Counted from the stretch's first letter, positions 31,496 through 41,510 are shown. The stretch: 64,000 nt of DNA from Beroe forskalii (GCA_011033025.1 WFMF01000038.1:558001-622000); one strand, 5' to 3'. The notes: a model not told the origin generated them from the letters alone. Made by a program: numbers and translations.

Positions 31496-32157
31496 GGGTG
31501 TAAGTATAACATAATTAAAGTTAGTAGATCATCAACAGTACATAGCGGTCAGAACAACATAAACGTTGCCTGCACTGTTCAGTCACATGTCCTATACAAT
31601 GTACAATGCTATTTCAATTCTGCGAGCAATGGGGCTAGAACAGCCCATTCCTTGCCTTAACTGCTGGTGGGACAGTCAATTTGTTGCAATCACTGTTCAG
31701 TCACATGACTGTCACATGACAAACGTACCTGGGTGCAGTCGGGCTAAAACAGCTCATTCCTTGCCTTCACTGCTGGTAGGACAGTCAATTTGTTGCAATC
31801 ACTGTTCAGTCACATGACTATCACATGGCCTGACGTACCTGGGTGCAGTCGGGCTAAAACAGCTCAAACATTTGCCTTCACTGCTGGTAGGACAGTCAAT
31901 TTGTTGAATTCACTGTTCAGTCACATGACTATCACATGACAAAAAATTTCCCAGTGCAATCAGGCTAAAACAGTTCATTCCTTCCTTCACTGCTGGTAGG
32001 GCAGTCAATTTGTTAATTCACTGTTCAGTCACATGACTATCACATGGCTGACGTACCTGGGTGCAGTCGGGCTAAAACAACAAACATTGCCCAACTGTTG
32101 GTAGAACAGTTGCCTGGTGGCAATATTTCTTCGCTGGGCTCCTCTGGGACCGTGTCT
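31496..32157 (-). repeat. right TIR (inverted copy of 27680-28334)
   Basis: Reverse complement of the left TIR with the same order of about five units. Small differences from the left arm (for example TTGTTGCAATCACTG spacers) show that the arms have diverged somewhat. The 6-bp duplication TAAGAA follows at 32158. Confidence 0.85.
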
Positions 32158-32163
32158 TAAGAA

Positions 32164-33366
32164 AAGCAAATAAGAATAACATGATTCAATGATGAATCGT
32201 GAAATATCAGGAATTGGTAAAATGCTTCACATGTGTCATGTGTTTTATTGGTCCATCCATCTTCTATGGTTCCTCTATGTGTTTGCATTGTGTTTGCAGA
32301 TTCTCCCCAATAATAATAATGATAATAATAATAATAATAATAGATTCTCCCCATTCTTGAGAATAGAGAAATCTGGAGTGTGATAGAGCCCTGGAAACAG
32401 CAGGATTTTTCCACACAGAGCCTGTCATGGAGAATGACTGGATCTCTTGCAAGTCTTCTATCACAAGTTACAATCATTAACTAAGGAAGGTCTTTAAAAT
32501 GAAGAAAAAATCAAGGATATTTGTGTGTCGCAAGTTTCAATTGAGCAGAATGATCAAATTGCTGGTTTTTGTTGGGCTGGACTGATGTCCAAAAAGGATT
32601 ATATTATCTCAAGAAAGGATGGTGCCTGGCTGTAAGGCAGATGGTCTGATAGGGTGAGTGTGTGATATATATTTCTTGATGGTCATCAATGTTCATGATA
32701 CTTGGAAGTTCATCAGTGCATGGAAGTCCTGAATTTTTGAATTGCAATTTGAATAACAGTTTACACTTTCATGTGCACCCTTTATATATGTTTGCACAGT
32801 TTATAGACATAAATTACATTTCTAATTGCAAAGAAAACTTTCTTCAAGGCATCAATCCGCAAGACTATTCTCCAACTGCATACTTGAACACTAACATGAT
32901 TCCTTGAGGGGGCAGTAGGAGCTAAGTGAGTCACTCCAAGAGGAGTGATGTGCAGGCATCATGAGTCCAATACCTACTTTAGCTTTAAATTATAATATGT
33001 GTGTTTGACATGCAAAATTGTACCATGCACACTTAGGCAAGCACACTGAAGTTTTGAACTCCCCCTTGTTAAGCTGATATCCCTTGAAAAATGCGCAAGG
33101 AATTGAAACATCACAATGATATATCAGTGTTACAAATTTTGAAATTTTTCTGCCAGATCCTGACTGCCCCTTAATTTTTTCACTCCCCCTTCTGTTCAAG
33201 TCCCCCCAGAATCATTGAAATTGGGGCAACCCCCTGGCACCTACCTTATCTGGCCCGAAATGTTCATCCCCCTTTTCTTAGGGGGGGGGGGGATGATGTT
33301 ATTTTCCCTCCCCTATTACTTTTTGTTTTACAAAAATGAATTGAGGAGGGTTAGCAGAGATTTTGG
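32164..33366. other. gene-free stretch with (TAA/ATAATA)n microsatellite
   Basis: Holds an AATAATAATGATAATAATAA tract at about 32310-32341, flanked by a short duplicated AGATTCTCCCCA. The 72-aa open frame at 32689-32907 has no recognisable features. An AGGGTTAGCAGAGAT module of the dispersed repeat family lies at 33346-33360. Confidence 0.45.
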
Positions 33367-33770
33367 TTAATTGATATTGTGAGAATAAGGATACTTCATA
33401 AGTTTGAGTATGTGACTTTTTACCCCCAGACTTTTCATCCCCCAACCTTTTACCACCCTAAGTATCATTTGCAACATGGTGGCTGCCATTTGTGTCTTCT
33501 GCTTCTCCAAGGACTCCAGGAGTTTCCAGATGGATAGATGCTGACAGCTGACGAGGCTGTTGAAGGAGTGGTGGACTGCTTCAAGGGCATTGGTAGTCCT
33601 GGAGGACCCCCGAGCATGTCTGTCATAGATATTCCACATCACGAGAGGGAACATAGGATCCATCCACTGTCCAGCCACCGAGAGTCCAACCCAGGTTGAT
33701 TCGAAGTAGTGGAGGATAGGGAGCTTGTCTGGGAGGAAGGAGGTAGACAGAGACTCATAGACCAGGGGGG
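33367..33770 (-). pseudogene. MULE-type transposase C-terminal fragment
   Basis: The minus strand encodes YFESTWVGLS, then FPLVMWNIYDRHARGSSRTT with NALEAVHHSF and LSIWKLLESLEKQK. The order Y-F-E-x-T-W-(I/V)-G, W-N-x-Y, R-T-x-N-x-x-E-x-x-H and L-W-K-x-(I/L) is the usual C-terminal part of MULE-family transposases. The catalytic DDE region is absent. The frame runs out through the left inverted repeat of the element at 33412-34061, so it is either a deletion derivative or captured sequence. Confidence 0.6.
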
Positions 33771-34061
33771 GGGGAAGGTCGCAGTTCTATGGTTGGGTAC
33801 AACTGTTTATCCCCATCGAAGCTTGAACGGGGATAAAAGGTTGTAACTGTACTGTTATCTGCGACTTTATATCACCCTGCTTGATACCAAGCTCATTTTC
33901 AATAGGGGATAAAAAGTCGCAGTCAATGGCAGAAGTGCACCTTTTTATCCCCCTCAAGATACAGTACAGATCAAAGGCAAAGTAGGGGGTAAAAGGTCGC
34001 ACCTGTACCCTAGGGTGGTAAAAGGTTGGGGGATAAAAAGTCAGGGGTAAGAAGTCCCATC
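33412..34061. mobile_element. 650-bp TIR element, word GGGGATAAAAGGTCGCA
   Basis: The left end carries ACTTTTTACCCCCAGACTTT followed by TCATCCCCCAACCTTTTACC, and the right end is its complement (about 50 bp with few mismatches). In the right half the words GGGATAAAA(A/G)GT(C/T)GCA recur five or more times. It encloses the MULE transposase fragment. No clear target duplication was seen. Confidence 0.65.
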
Positions 34062-35140
34062 ACCCATAATTGTATAGCAGCCTCAGGTTTACAATTCAAC
34101 TGGTGTGGTTTCTGGAAAGTGCCTAGAAACTACAATATCAGTTGCCAACATCTACACCTATCCCTCCATCTGTGTGTCTGTTTGTCTGTCTGTCTCCTTA
34201 TAACAAATCTTCAAAATCACAAATTTCTTAAATTTAATTAGGCTGTAGCTGTTGGTTGTCAAAATAAGGCTGTTGGTTGTCAAAAATGTAAATTGTATAG
34301 GCTGACCAGGCCCATATGTGCCACATGCTTGAAATCTCCAAAATTATGATAAGTTCTAAATCAAAGGGCTGTTGGATAATTTGTGTCTCACAGCCTTAGG
34401 AATAACTGAGTAAGTTGGCTATGGATTGGAGGAAAATGCCTCAGGGATCACATGTATACCAAGTCAACAACAAGCATGGTGGGGGAGGGAAATTAAGTGC
34501 CTGGATATTGGATCAATAAACAAACAAGAATTATTCCAGCAAGCACAATTCTTGCTGATGTTGCACATGTTATAACAAATCAATACCTTGTAACTAGCTT
34601 ATATAACATCATATAACTTAAAAGTGCTGTATTGACATCAATAGTCAAATGCAAGGAAATGTCTCTAACCTCCTACAGACTATTTATGTTATGCCTTAGT
34701 CTTAGTGAAACGGCCACAGTCGTTTTATGTTATCCCATTGTAGTAATTTTGACCATGTGCCTAACCCAGTATGCTTATTGTAGATCCTTGCTGTGTGCAG
34801 CATATCAAAAGAATCGAAGCTGAGGGGCCCTCTTCCTTGATGTTGTGATGTATGTGATTATTACAACATAGATTAAGATTGATAGATGTGTAGGTTACTG
34901 CTGAAGCAAAGCTAAGATGGTTGCACACCGCTCTCAAAGTGAGAGGGTATAAACTGTCGTAATACTTGACAGTTGTATTTGCACTTCATATGGTTATATT
35001 GGACCAAGGGCACCAATGAGTTTGGTTGGCCCATATCCAAAAAATTTAAAATTTCCACACAGACCAATTTTTACACTTTCTGAGGCCCGCTCTCTTCGCT
35101 CGCAAAGGTTGGCTACATTTTTTGCTATAGTGCTAATATA
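34062..35140. other. gene-free stretch
   Basis: Simple TCTGTCTGTCTG near 34185 and AT-rich sequence. A CTTAGTCTTAGTGAAACGGC block at about 34697 recurs near 41090, so the 63-aa frame over it is repeat-derived. No exon recognised. Confidence 0.45.
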
Positions 35141-35149
35141 CCACTTCAG

Positions 35150-36180
35150 AAGCCGAGTAAGACGTTTTGTGTAAATGAAATTGTCGCCTGATAATGATTT
35201 TAACCCTAAATTTACCCGAAATTCAAGGTGCCTGATGTATGAAATCTAAAACGAAATGAATTTCGAATGACAAGCAGGGGTCTGAGGGCGCAGCCCCCAG
35301 AAGCCAGACGTTAAGAGTAGATTAAATTTTCATCTGAAAGTGATTCTTACCCTAATTTTAGCCGAAATTTCAAGGTTCCTGGCACAAGATACCTAAAACG
35401 AAATGAATTTCGAATGACAAGCCGGGGTCTGGGGCAGCAGCCCCCAGAAGCCAGATGTTCTGAGTAGATTAAATTTTCATCTTATAGCCGAAATTTCAAG
35501 GATTATGACACAAAGAGCCTTAAACTCTTATTAAACGAAATGAAATTCGAATGATAAGCAGGGGTCTGGGGCGGCATCCCCCAGAAGCCAGGCGTTGAAA
35601 TAGCTGAAATTGGCGTCTCATAGTGATTCTTTAACCGTAATTTTAGCCGAAATTACAAGAAACCTAGAAGCCTGATTTCAGCATTTTTCAAGGTCAATTA
35701 TTGCAATTGATCCATATTTACAGGGTGTTTCAAGACATGTGTCCAAATTTCAAATGTCTCTCAAAATCTAGCAAATATGACAAAGTGAATTTTTTGATTT
35801 ATTTTGTACTAGGTAAATGATTACATTTTTAAAATATCCAAAAATCAAATAACACTAATATTCGCAAGCCTGGCAATCTAAATAAGTTGATCATTGGACG
35901 CAGAGTATCTGATAGAAGGTGTGAACACGGGATAAATTTCATAAGTTCATTCAATAACATGAATCTTATCAGTTATCATGACTTTGTACTTCATTAATCG
36001 CCCTTGGCATAAGGGGGTAAATAAATTTTGAGAATTTGTTAGACAATTATAGAGTTTTTCTGTCTGTAATCATAATTTCCTGATTAAAATTTCGCTTAAA
36101 ATTTCCACCGAAATTATGAAATTTCCTCATTACTCCCAAATTTCCACGCAGATATCTGCCGGTCTGCTGTGGTTATTGGC
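35150..36180. repeat. dispersed repeat with three internal about 130-bp modules
   Basis: Modules of GAAATGAATTTCGAATGACA, GGGGTCTGGGGC(A/G)GCA and CCCCCAGAAGCCAG recur three times (about 35250, 35395, 35540). The outer right part shares GTATCTGATAGAAGGTGTGA and AGATATCTGCCGGTCTGCTG with 16.3-16.5 kb. No coding capacity. Confidence 0.7.
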
Positions 36181-36500
36181 GATGGGTTGGTTGGAAGCTC
36201 CTGCTTTCCAGGGTATCATCTAATGTAGCACCTGGAGTAAAGTATTACAATGACCAATGGCATGTCAATAGAAATGTTACAATGATTACACTTTGCTGAT
36301 GCCTTCAGTAATTAAGTAACTCATAAACAAATACTTTGATTGGATTCCTTAATAATCATTGTGTGATAATTGCATGTCATGCAATTTGCCCAAAATTATC
36401 ATTATTATCGATTTGACTAATGTAAAAGTTCAAATATTTATAGGTAATGGGTAATGCGGGAAGACTGAGAAAAGCCAAGTAATAAAGTTACAAATCCACA

Positions 36501-36674
36501 ATGGGATGTTGTGGGGGCAATGACACAGCAGAAAATCAGCGAAGTAAGCAACTTGATAAACAACTCAAGGAAGATGCTGAGAAATCTGCCAGAGAGGTCA
36601 AGTTGTTATTACTGGGAGCTGGTGAGTCTGAAAGTCCACAGTTGTGAAGCAGATGACCATCATACACAAGTCTG
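36501..36674 (+). pseudogene. G-protein alpha subunit (Gi/o-like), first exon, frameshifted in P-loop
   Basis: ATG at 36501 gives [20 protein letters not shown], then [20 protein letters not shown]. That is the N-terminal helix of a Gi/o-type G-alpha, with Gly2 for myristoylation, Cys3/Cys4 for palmitoylation and the start of the P-loop. One base is missing in the codon for Gly44 (36630): after GES the frame shifts by one, and [14 protein letters not shown] resumes in another frame up to 36674. Similarity stops at the site where animal G-alpha genes have an intron (after HxxG). The earlier intron site (after GAG) is absent, so two ancestral exons are fused. A base-call error or a real null is possible. 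Later exons were not found. Confidence 0.75.
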
Positions 36675-36829
36675 GTTATTTTTTTTGGAACCTCATCGTC
36701 TAGTAAGTCTAGAGACACCAAATGATATTGTATCTAACAGAGTTACTGTTCACGTGTTGTGAATGCATTGCAGGAACCTGGGTTTATCAAGCCAAGTTAT
36801 TAAATTTTCACATTATCTTGGGCATACAA

Positions 36830-37640
36830 TACAGTCATCTTTACATGACATCAAGGCAAGACTTTAACATGCTCTTTCCTTAGTTTTGACAGGATCCAGT
36901 GAGATACTCTTCATTGAGATCTAGGTAGATCCAACAAATCTTTAATAGAACACCAAAAAAATGATATGGTGTAATGAAAGCAACACTGTATAACGGACTC
37001 AAACTGTGCTTTGTGTTGAATGTATTTGACGGGCGCTTCAACGCCCAACCAATTAGATGGTGTGTTAGTGTCATACTAAGTTCATTTAGGCCTGTCATCA
37101 TTAGTCTTTGTCCGGGGTGTAGGGGAATTAAGCCATCTTGGTCAAACTAAAGATCAAGTCAACTGTCACACCGTGTTATGAGCACATTTGAAGGCGACTC
37201 CGTAGGGCAAACAACCAGTGAAACAATGTCTCCATTCTGGGCGACTGTTTCCTTGCAGGCAAGGCCAAAAACAATTATCTTTGGGACCACAAATACAGTC
37301 ATCTTTGTACAGTCAAGCCACAAAACTTTCCAACAGCTCTTTCCTTAGTCTTTGACAGGATCAAAGTGAGATACCTTCATCAGAGATCTAGGTGATCCAA
37401 ACAAATCTTAATGAGACACCAAAATGATATATGGTGGTGTAATGAAAGCTAACACTGTGGCACACGGACTTGCGACCGTTGTGGGTTGAATACACTTGAC
37501 GGGCGCCCACCGCTCCCCCAACCACTAGATGGTGTGTTAGTGTCATACTTCAAGTTCATTTAGGAATTTAAGTTCATCATTAGTCTTTGTCCAGTGTAGG
37601 GAATTCAAAGCTTCATCTGGTCAAACTAGATCAAAAGATC
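36830..37640. repeat. tandem duplication, two units of about 460 bp
   Basis: Blocks ATACAGTCATCTTT, CTCTTTCCTTAGT, AGATCTAGGT, ACCAAAATGATAT, TGACGGGCGC and AGATGGTGTGTTAGTGTCAT occur in the same order at 36825-37150 and 37292-37640. Copy 2 ends where the 37648-38315 element starts; copy 1 continues, giving the uninterrupted version of that site. Confidence 0.8.
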
Positions 37641-37647
37641 AAGTCAA

Positions 37648-38315
37648 CTTAAAATTTTTGGTTGGCGAACGATTTTTTGGAGTTCGCGGCGAACTTGTTC
37701 GCCGCGAACTACTTTTTTCTAAGTTCGCAGCCAACTAGTTCGCGGTGAACTCTTGTCCGACGTTGTCTGACCCCTTCGCCTTCGGCGGGCACGCCTGACA
37801 AGCGAACTCCATTAACCTTTTTTCTTTGGTGATGGTCCCTCGGTTTTGGTTTAGTTAGGTTTGGGTTAGGGTTTGGGTTAGGGTTTGGGTTTGGGTTAGG
37901 GTTTGGGTTAGGGTTACTGTTAGGGTTTGGGTTAGGGTTTGGGTATGGGTTTGGGTTAGGGTTTTGGTTAGGGTTTTGGTTAGGGTTTGGGTTAGGCTTA
38001 GGGTTTGGGTTTGGGTTAGGGTTTGGGTTAGGGTTACTGTTAGGGTTTGGGTTAGGGTTTGGGTAAGGGGTTTGGTTCGGGTTTGGGTTCGAGGCGAACT
38101 AGTTTGGCAGTTAGCAGCGGAATTGTTATAGTTGATGACAAACAAGTTTGCAGCATAAAATGAATAATGAAGTTCGCCGCGAACTAGTTTGCGGCCAACT
38201 TAGAAAAAACTAGTTCTTGGCGAACTAGTCCGCCACGAACTTGTTCGCCACGAACTAGTTCGCCGCGAACGATTGTTCGCCAGCGAACAATCGTTCACCA
38301 ACCAAAAATTTTAAG
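37648..38315. mobile_element. 670-bp palindromic element, word GTTCGC(C/G)GCGAAC, TTAGGG centre
   Basis: Ends CTTAAAATTTTTGGTTGGCG and its complement. GTTCGCGGCGAAC-type words recur more than ten times, forward and inverted about a centre. The middle (37855-38095) is about 240 bp of GGGTTAGGGTTTGGGTTAGG. It also carries the CCTTCGCCTTCGGCGGGC word known from 25.4 kb. The frame across the TTAGGG part is a repeat artefact. Confidence 0.75.
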
Positions 38316-38545
38316 TTTACTGCGAACTCGTTCGCCAGTTCGCGGCGAACTCCGCTGAAGTTCCCCTGAGTTCGCTCGAGTTCGCCAGGAGCTGGCGAAC
38401 GTTCGGCGAACTATCGGCGAATTTCAGCGGAGTTCGCGAGGGAAAAATATCCGCGAACTGTCGGCGAACGCTGGTGAACCTGCACGGAGTTTGCACGGGT
38501 TTGCCTGAGTTCGCCCAGGTTCGTGGCGAACTAAAGTTCGCGGCC
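38316..38545. repeat. additional GTTCGC-word tract
   Basis: GTTCGC, GCGAAC and GAGTTCGC words continue for about 220 bp beyond the right end of the palindrome at irregular spacing, ending at the RT relic. Confidence 0.6.
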
Positions 38546-38547
38546 TA

Positions 38548-39066
38548 TTATGCCGAAATAGCAGATTGAAGTAATCTATCCTTGTACATCTTACTGAATA
38601 CTTTTGGATCATTGATGTTTCTTAGTTCAGATGGCACTGAATTCCATGCTTTAGCACCTAAATAATAGAAATTTTTGAGATTTTTGGATCTAGGAGTGTA
38701 CAAATTGCAGTTTCCTCCATCCCTACTTCCTCCTGAGATATAACTAAATTTATAGATGAAGTTTGAGGGGCTTTGCCCTTTCAAAATCTTAAACATATAG
38801 GAGGATAAATGTACTTGGCGTCTTAGATGGAGAGGCAACCATTTCATGTCCCTATAAACATTTATGCTGCTTTCAGTTTTTTCAACTCCTAGTGCTATTT
38901 TTGCAACTTTTTTGTACAGAATATCTAGTTCATGAAGTTTAGTCTTAGATGCTCTTCCATAGATAGTATCTAAATAATCAAAATGTGGGAGAACTAAAGA
39001 GTTTGCAAACATTTTTCTATACTTAATAGGCAGTAAACTGCTACCTCTGTACATAATTTGAAACAA
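38548..39066 (-). pseudogene. non-LTR retrotransposon RT C-terminal part (5'-truncated)
   Basis: A 172-aa frame matches the thumb and C-terminal part of CR1/L2/Jockey-type ORF2: SLVLPHFDYLDTIYG (the Y-x-D-Y-x-x-x-x-Y-G motif after the RT palm), LHELDILYKKVAKIALG, then MKWLPLHLRRQVHLS and LGAKAWNSVPSELRNI with a final K-x-x-L helix. The catalytic YxDD region is absent. It lies back to back with the RNA-binding protein gene, 80 bp upstream of its ATG. Confidence 0.75.
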
Positions 39067-39147
39067 TCACCATCCACTTGTATCATATTATCATGAAAGA
39101 TTCAAATATTAAAAGTAAAACACTGTTACAATCAAATTTGAGCAGAA

Positions 39148-40188
39148 ATGACAGATAAAGAAGCTGCTATAGAAGAGGGATCCAATGGAAATCAAGATGG
39201 CTCAAGTCATCCTCCAGAAATTCAAGAGCTACTAAAACGGACAGGATATAAAATTGATGTAACTTCTTCCTGTAGAATATATGGTGGCCCACCCCCAAAT
39301 TTTACTGGAGAAGAACCATCTGAGGAGTGCCAGGTTTGCAACAAAGGGAAATCAATAATAAATGGAAAACTTGGATAATGTTAAGTAAACCATGAGCACC
39401 AGGTTTCGTCAAAGAAGCCTTTCATTTATTGGACCTTCATTTATTGGTTCTTAAAGTTATAGTCCTGGCAAGGTTACGTTTGAGGATATCTCGAGATTTT
39501 GGTATACGCATTCATTTGAGAGGGGTCGACACCTATGTAAAATATGGCAAGGAATCGTTTAAGACAGGTTTCGAAGCTTTCAGATGCTTCCTTCACTATT
39601 TTCAAACTCAAGTTTTTTTGTTTTTTTCCTTACTGCAAGGGGGTTGCCGTCCTTGCCAGGACCGAAATATATTATCTATGTAATCATGTTTGTCTGGCGT
39701 CTGTCCGGTCTGACACCATTCCATATTAGAAGACGTGAAATTAGACCCTTGACACCAGTTAACAATAAGGATTGTAAAGCACTGTTCATGAGCACTGTTT
39801 CTCAGTATGTTATGATTATTTTGAAATAAGGTCTTGGGTACTGCTTACAAGCAGGGCCCAGTCTCTTATTGGCTTATTGGCAAATAAACAAATAAGCCCA
39901 AAAAACGTATTTTTGTCTAAAGTGATCTGGCCAAGAGATCCTGTTTTCAATTTAACAGGGGTTCCTAGGAGTTCCTCTTGCCGCAGCGACCAGATAAGAG
40001 GTTGCAGGTTTTGCTAGTACAAATAAATTATGATAGAATAATATAGTAATATGATATCTAATCCAACAGGTTTTTATTGGAAGATTACCGCAGAACTTAA
40101 AAGAGGATGTGATTGTTCCAGTTTTTGAAAAAATTGGTCAAATTTATGTCCTTAGATTAATCATGGAACATAAGTCTGACGCAAGCAG
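39148..40188 (+). CDS. A1CF/RBM46/RBM47/DND1-family RNA-binding protein, first two exons
   Basis: Exon 1 (39148-39333) encodes 62 aa: an acidic start, EIQELLKRTGYKIDVTSSCR, then the hallmark IYGGPPPNFTGEEP and EECQ. Exon 2 (40070-40188) gives VFIGRLPQNLKEDVIVPVFE then KIGQIYVLRLIMEHKSDASR, the RNP2 strand and first half of RRM1. The donor is CAG-GTTTGC and the acceptor CCAACAG; the exon 2 donor GTAGGT leaves phase 2, as in this family just before GYAF. The R/G-GGPPP motif before RRM1 defines the A1CF/RBM46/RBM47/SYNCRIP/DND1 group, which binds mRNA; DND1 and RBM46 act in germ cells. The TGY residues favour RBM46-like, but paralogy is unresolved. RNP1 and later exons were not found here. Confidence 0.75.
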
Positions 40189-40207
40189 GTAGGTGTAAGT
40201 AATTCTT

Positions 40208-40435
40208 ATTGTTGACACTTTCAATGATATCAGCCAGTTTAGCACCTAAAAAATTCTTCCAAGAGGGGGGCTATATTGCAACTGAAGTAGAACTGCTCTC
40301 GTGGGCCAGGCTATATCTGGTGAGAATATCAAATTTAGCGTGCAGATGTTTTACAGGGGCCAGGGCTATGCGCACCCAATACCTCAAAAAGTCAAAAGCG
40401 CACACGAGTGGAACAGTGGATATACCTAACAAACA
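40208..40435. repeat. partial inverted copy of the 8.1-kb TIR element
   Basis: GTTGACACTTTCAATGATAT, CAGCCAGTTTAGCACC, TGTTTTACAGGGGCC and AAAAGCGCACACGAGTGGA mirror 8139-8345 in order. It lies in the intron right after exon 2 of the RNA-binding protein gene. Only one end is present. Confidence 0.75.
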
Positions 40436-41105
40436 CTGTCTCCGATTGGTTTTGAAAATATACATCACAAGCACTATCTCCGATTGTTTTTAAAAATATT
40501 CCGCCATGGTCCTCTTCTACTGGTGAAGAACCAAAGACTGGCAAAAAAACAATGCCAGACATCAATGATCAAGGAGGCTGACAACAAAACTAATCTCTAG
40601 CCTATCAATTCGAGGGCGATCTTTCCCTTTTGCCTAACCATCACAGTTCAAATAATAACCTCTTACATGACCTCTGTCACCCTCCCCACCCTCAATATCA
40701 TCTGGCTCCATCCCTGCTCCACTTTCACTTTCTGAAACACTTGGCTGCTGAAGCTTGCCTCATGAGAGTTAAATATACACAAATTTCCTCCACAGTGAAA
40801 ATTCTGCAAATTTTAGTTTTAAAATTAATATTATATAAAATTAATATCAAATGCTGGTATGGTGGTACTCTGTAGCTGGTATTGAATGGGTCAGGCCTTC
40901 TATTCATTATCATAATCGAAAGAGGTAATTATGAGTAGGAGCCTTCACTTTCCCTGAACATCTGACACACTTGGAATTGAAATCCCGCGATTTTTTCCTG
41001 TTCCCAATCGTGTTTTTGTTTTACAAAAAGGCATTGAGAAAAGGTTAGCAGATATCGTGTTTTGTGGGGGTTGTGTGCAGGGGCTTAGTCTTAGTAGTCT
41101 TAGTA
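40436..41105. other. gene-free stretch
   Basis: A repeated AACACTGTCTCCGATTG / AGCACTATCTCCGATTG pair lies near 40430-40490. The dispersed GGTTAGCAGATATCGTG module lies at about 41041. No exon of the upstream gene was recognised. Confidence 0.4.
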
Positions 41106-41109
41106 AAAT

Positions 41110-41510
41110 GGCCACAGTCGGTTTAATCAACCAGGCCGGTGGCAGCCATGCTGAGCATGGAGACTATCCCTAGTACACTAGGCGAAGGGTGTGAACTCCT
41201 GGGTGGTTTTTTAGGCCACCCGACTGCCGGAGATATCCTGGGCTGAGAGTAGCCCACCCGTCCAGGACCTCACTGGACCAGTAAGCTACCAACGCCCCTG
41301 GCTTCAAACAGACTGCAAAGCAAGTCAATGCTTGCCTGCAGATTAAGTCGGAGATCAGCCGGAGGTGGCTATGTACCACCTCCCTTCGTCTGACTGAGCC
41401 ACAGGGAGGTCTGACCCAACCAGACTGTGTAAATAATATTCCCATTGATTGGAGTTATGCTGGGATCAATGGGCAAAGCCCAGCTATGGGGTACTACCTG
41501 GAAAAGAAGA
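41110..41510. other. GC-rich strongly structured segment, unidentified
   Basis: A dense run of short perfect inverted repeats: ATGCTGAGCAT, TAGTACACTA, GGGTGG/CCACCC, GTCCAGGACC/CACTGGAC, GGAGGTGG/CCACCTCC. It is GC-rich against AT-rich flanks. It may be a SINE or another structured RNA-derived repeat. No A/B-box, hammerhead core or known family could be confirmed. Confidence 0.3.

Larger units (their letters stand above)
27680..32157. mobile_element. 4.48-kb non-autonomous element with long TIRs (Polinton-like)
   Basis: The ends are AGACACGGTCCCAGAGGAGC and its complement, flanked by a perfect 6-bp duplication TAAGAA. The inverted repeats are about 655-662 bp (27680-28334 and 31496-32157). 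Each consists of about five tandem 105-125 bp units with GTCATGTGATAGTCATGTGA, CAGCAGTGAAGGCAAGGAAT and CTGCACCCAGGTACG. The 3.16-kb interior has no polymerase, integrase, ATPase or protease frame, and a nested pair of MITEs lies at 29919-30213. A 6-bp duplication with 5'-AG and several-hundred-bp TIRs is the published profile of Polintons/Mavericks, so a deletion derivative is the best guess; a Dada-type or foldback origin is the alternative. Confidence 0.85.

Noticed and set aside
34632-34823. 63-aa hydrophobic frame resembling a membrane protein
   Set aside because: Part of it (CTTAGTCTTAGT...GGCCACAGTCG) is a dispersed repeat also found near 41090.
37855-38095. True telomere or chromosome end
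   Set aside because: TTAGGG repeats are degenerate, mixed with TTTGGG, only 240 bp long and enclosed in a palindrome.
41082-41130. Additional hAT end (CAGGGGCTTAG)
   Set aside because: Similarity to CAGGGGCGTAGCCAGG stops after about 10 bases and no partner terminus was found.
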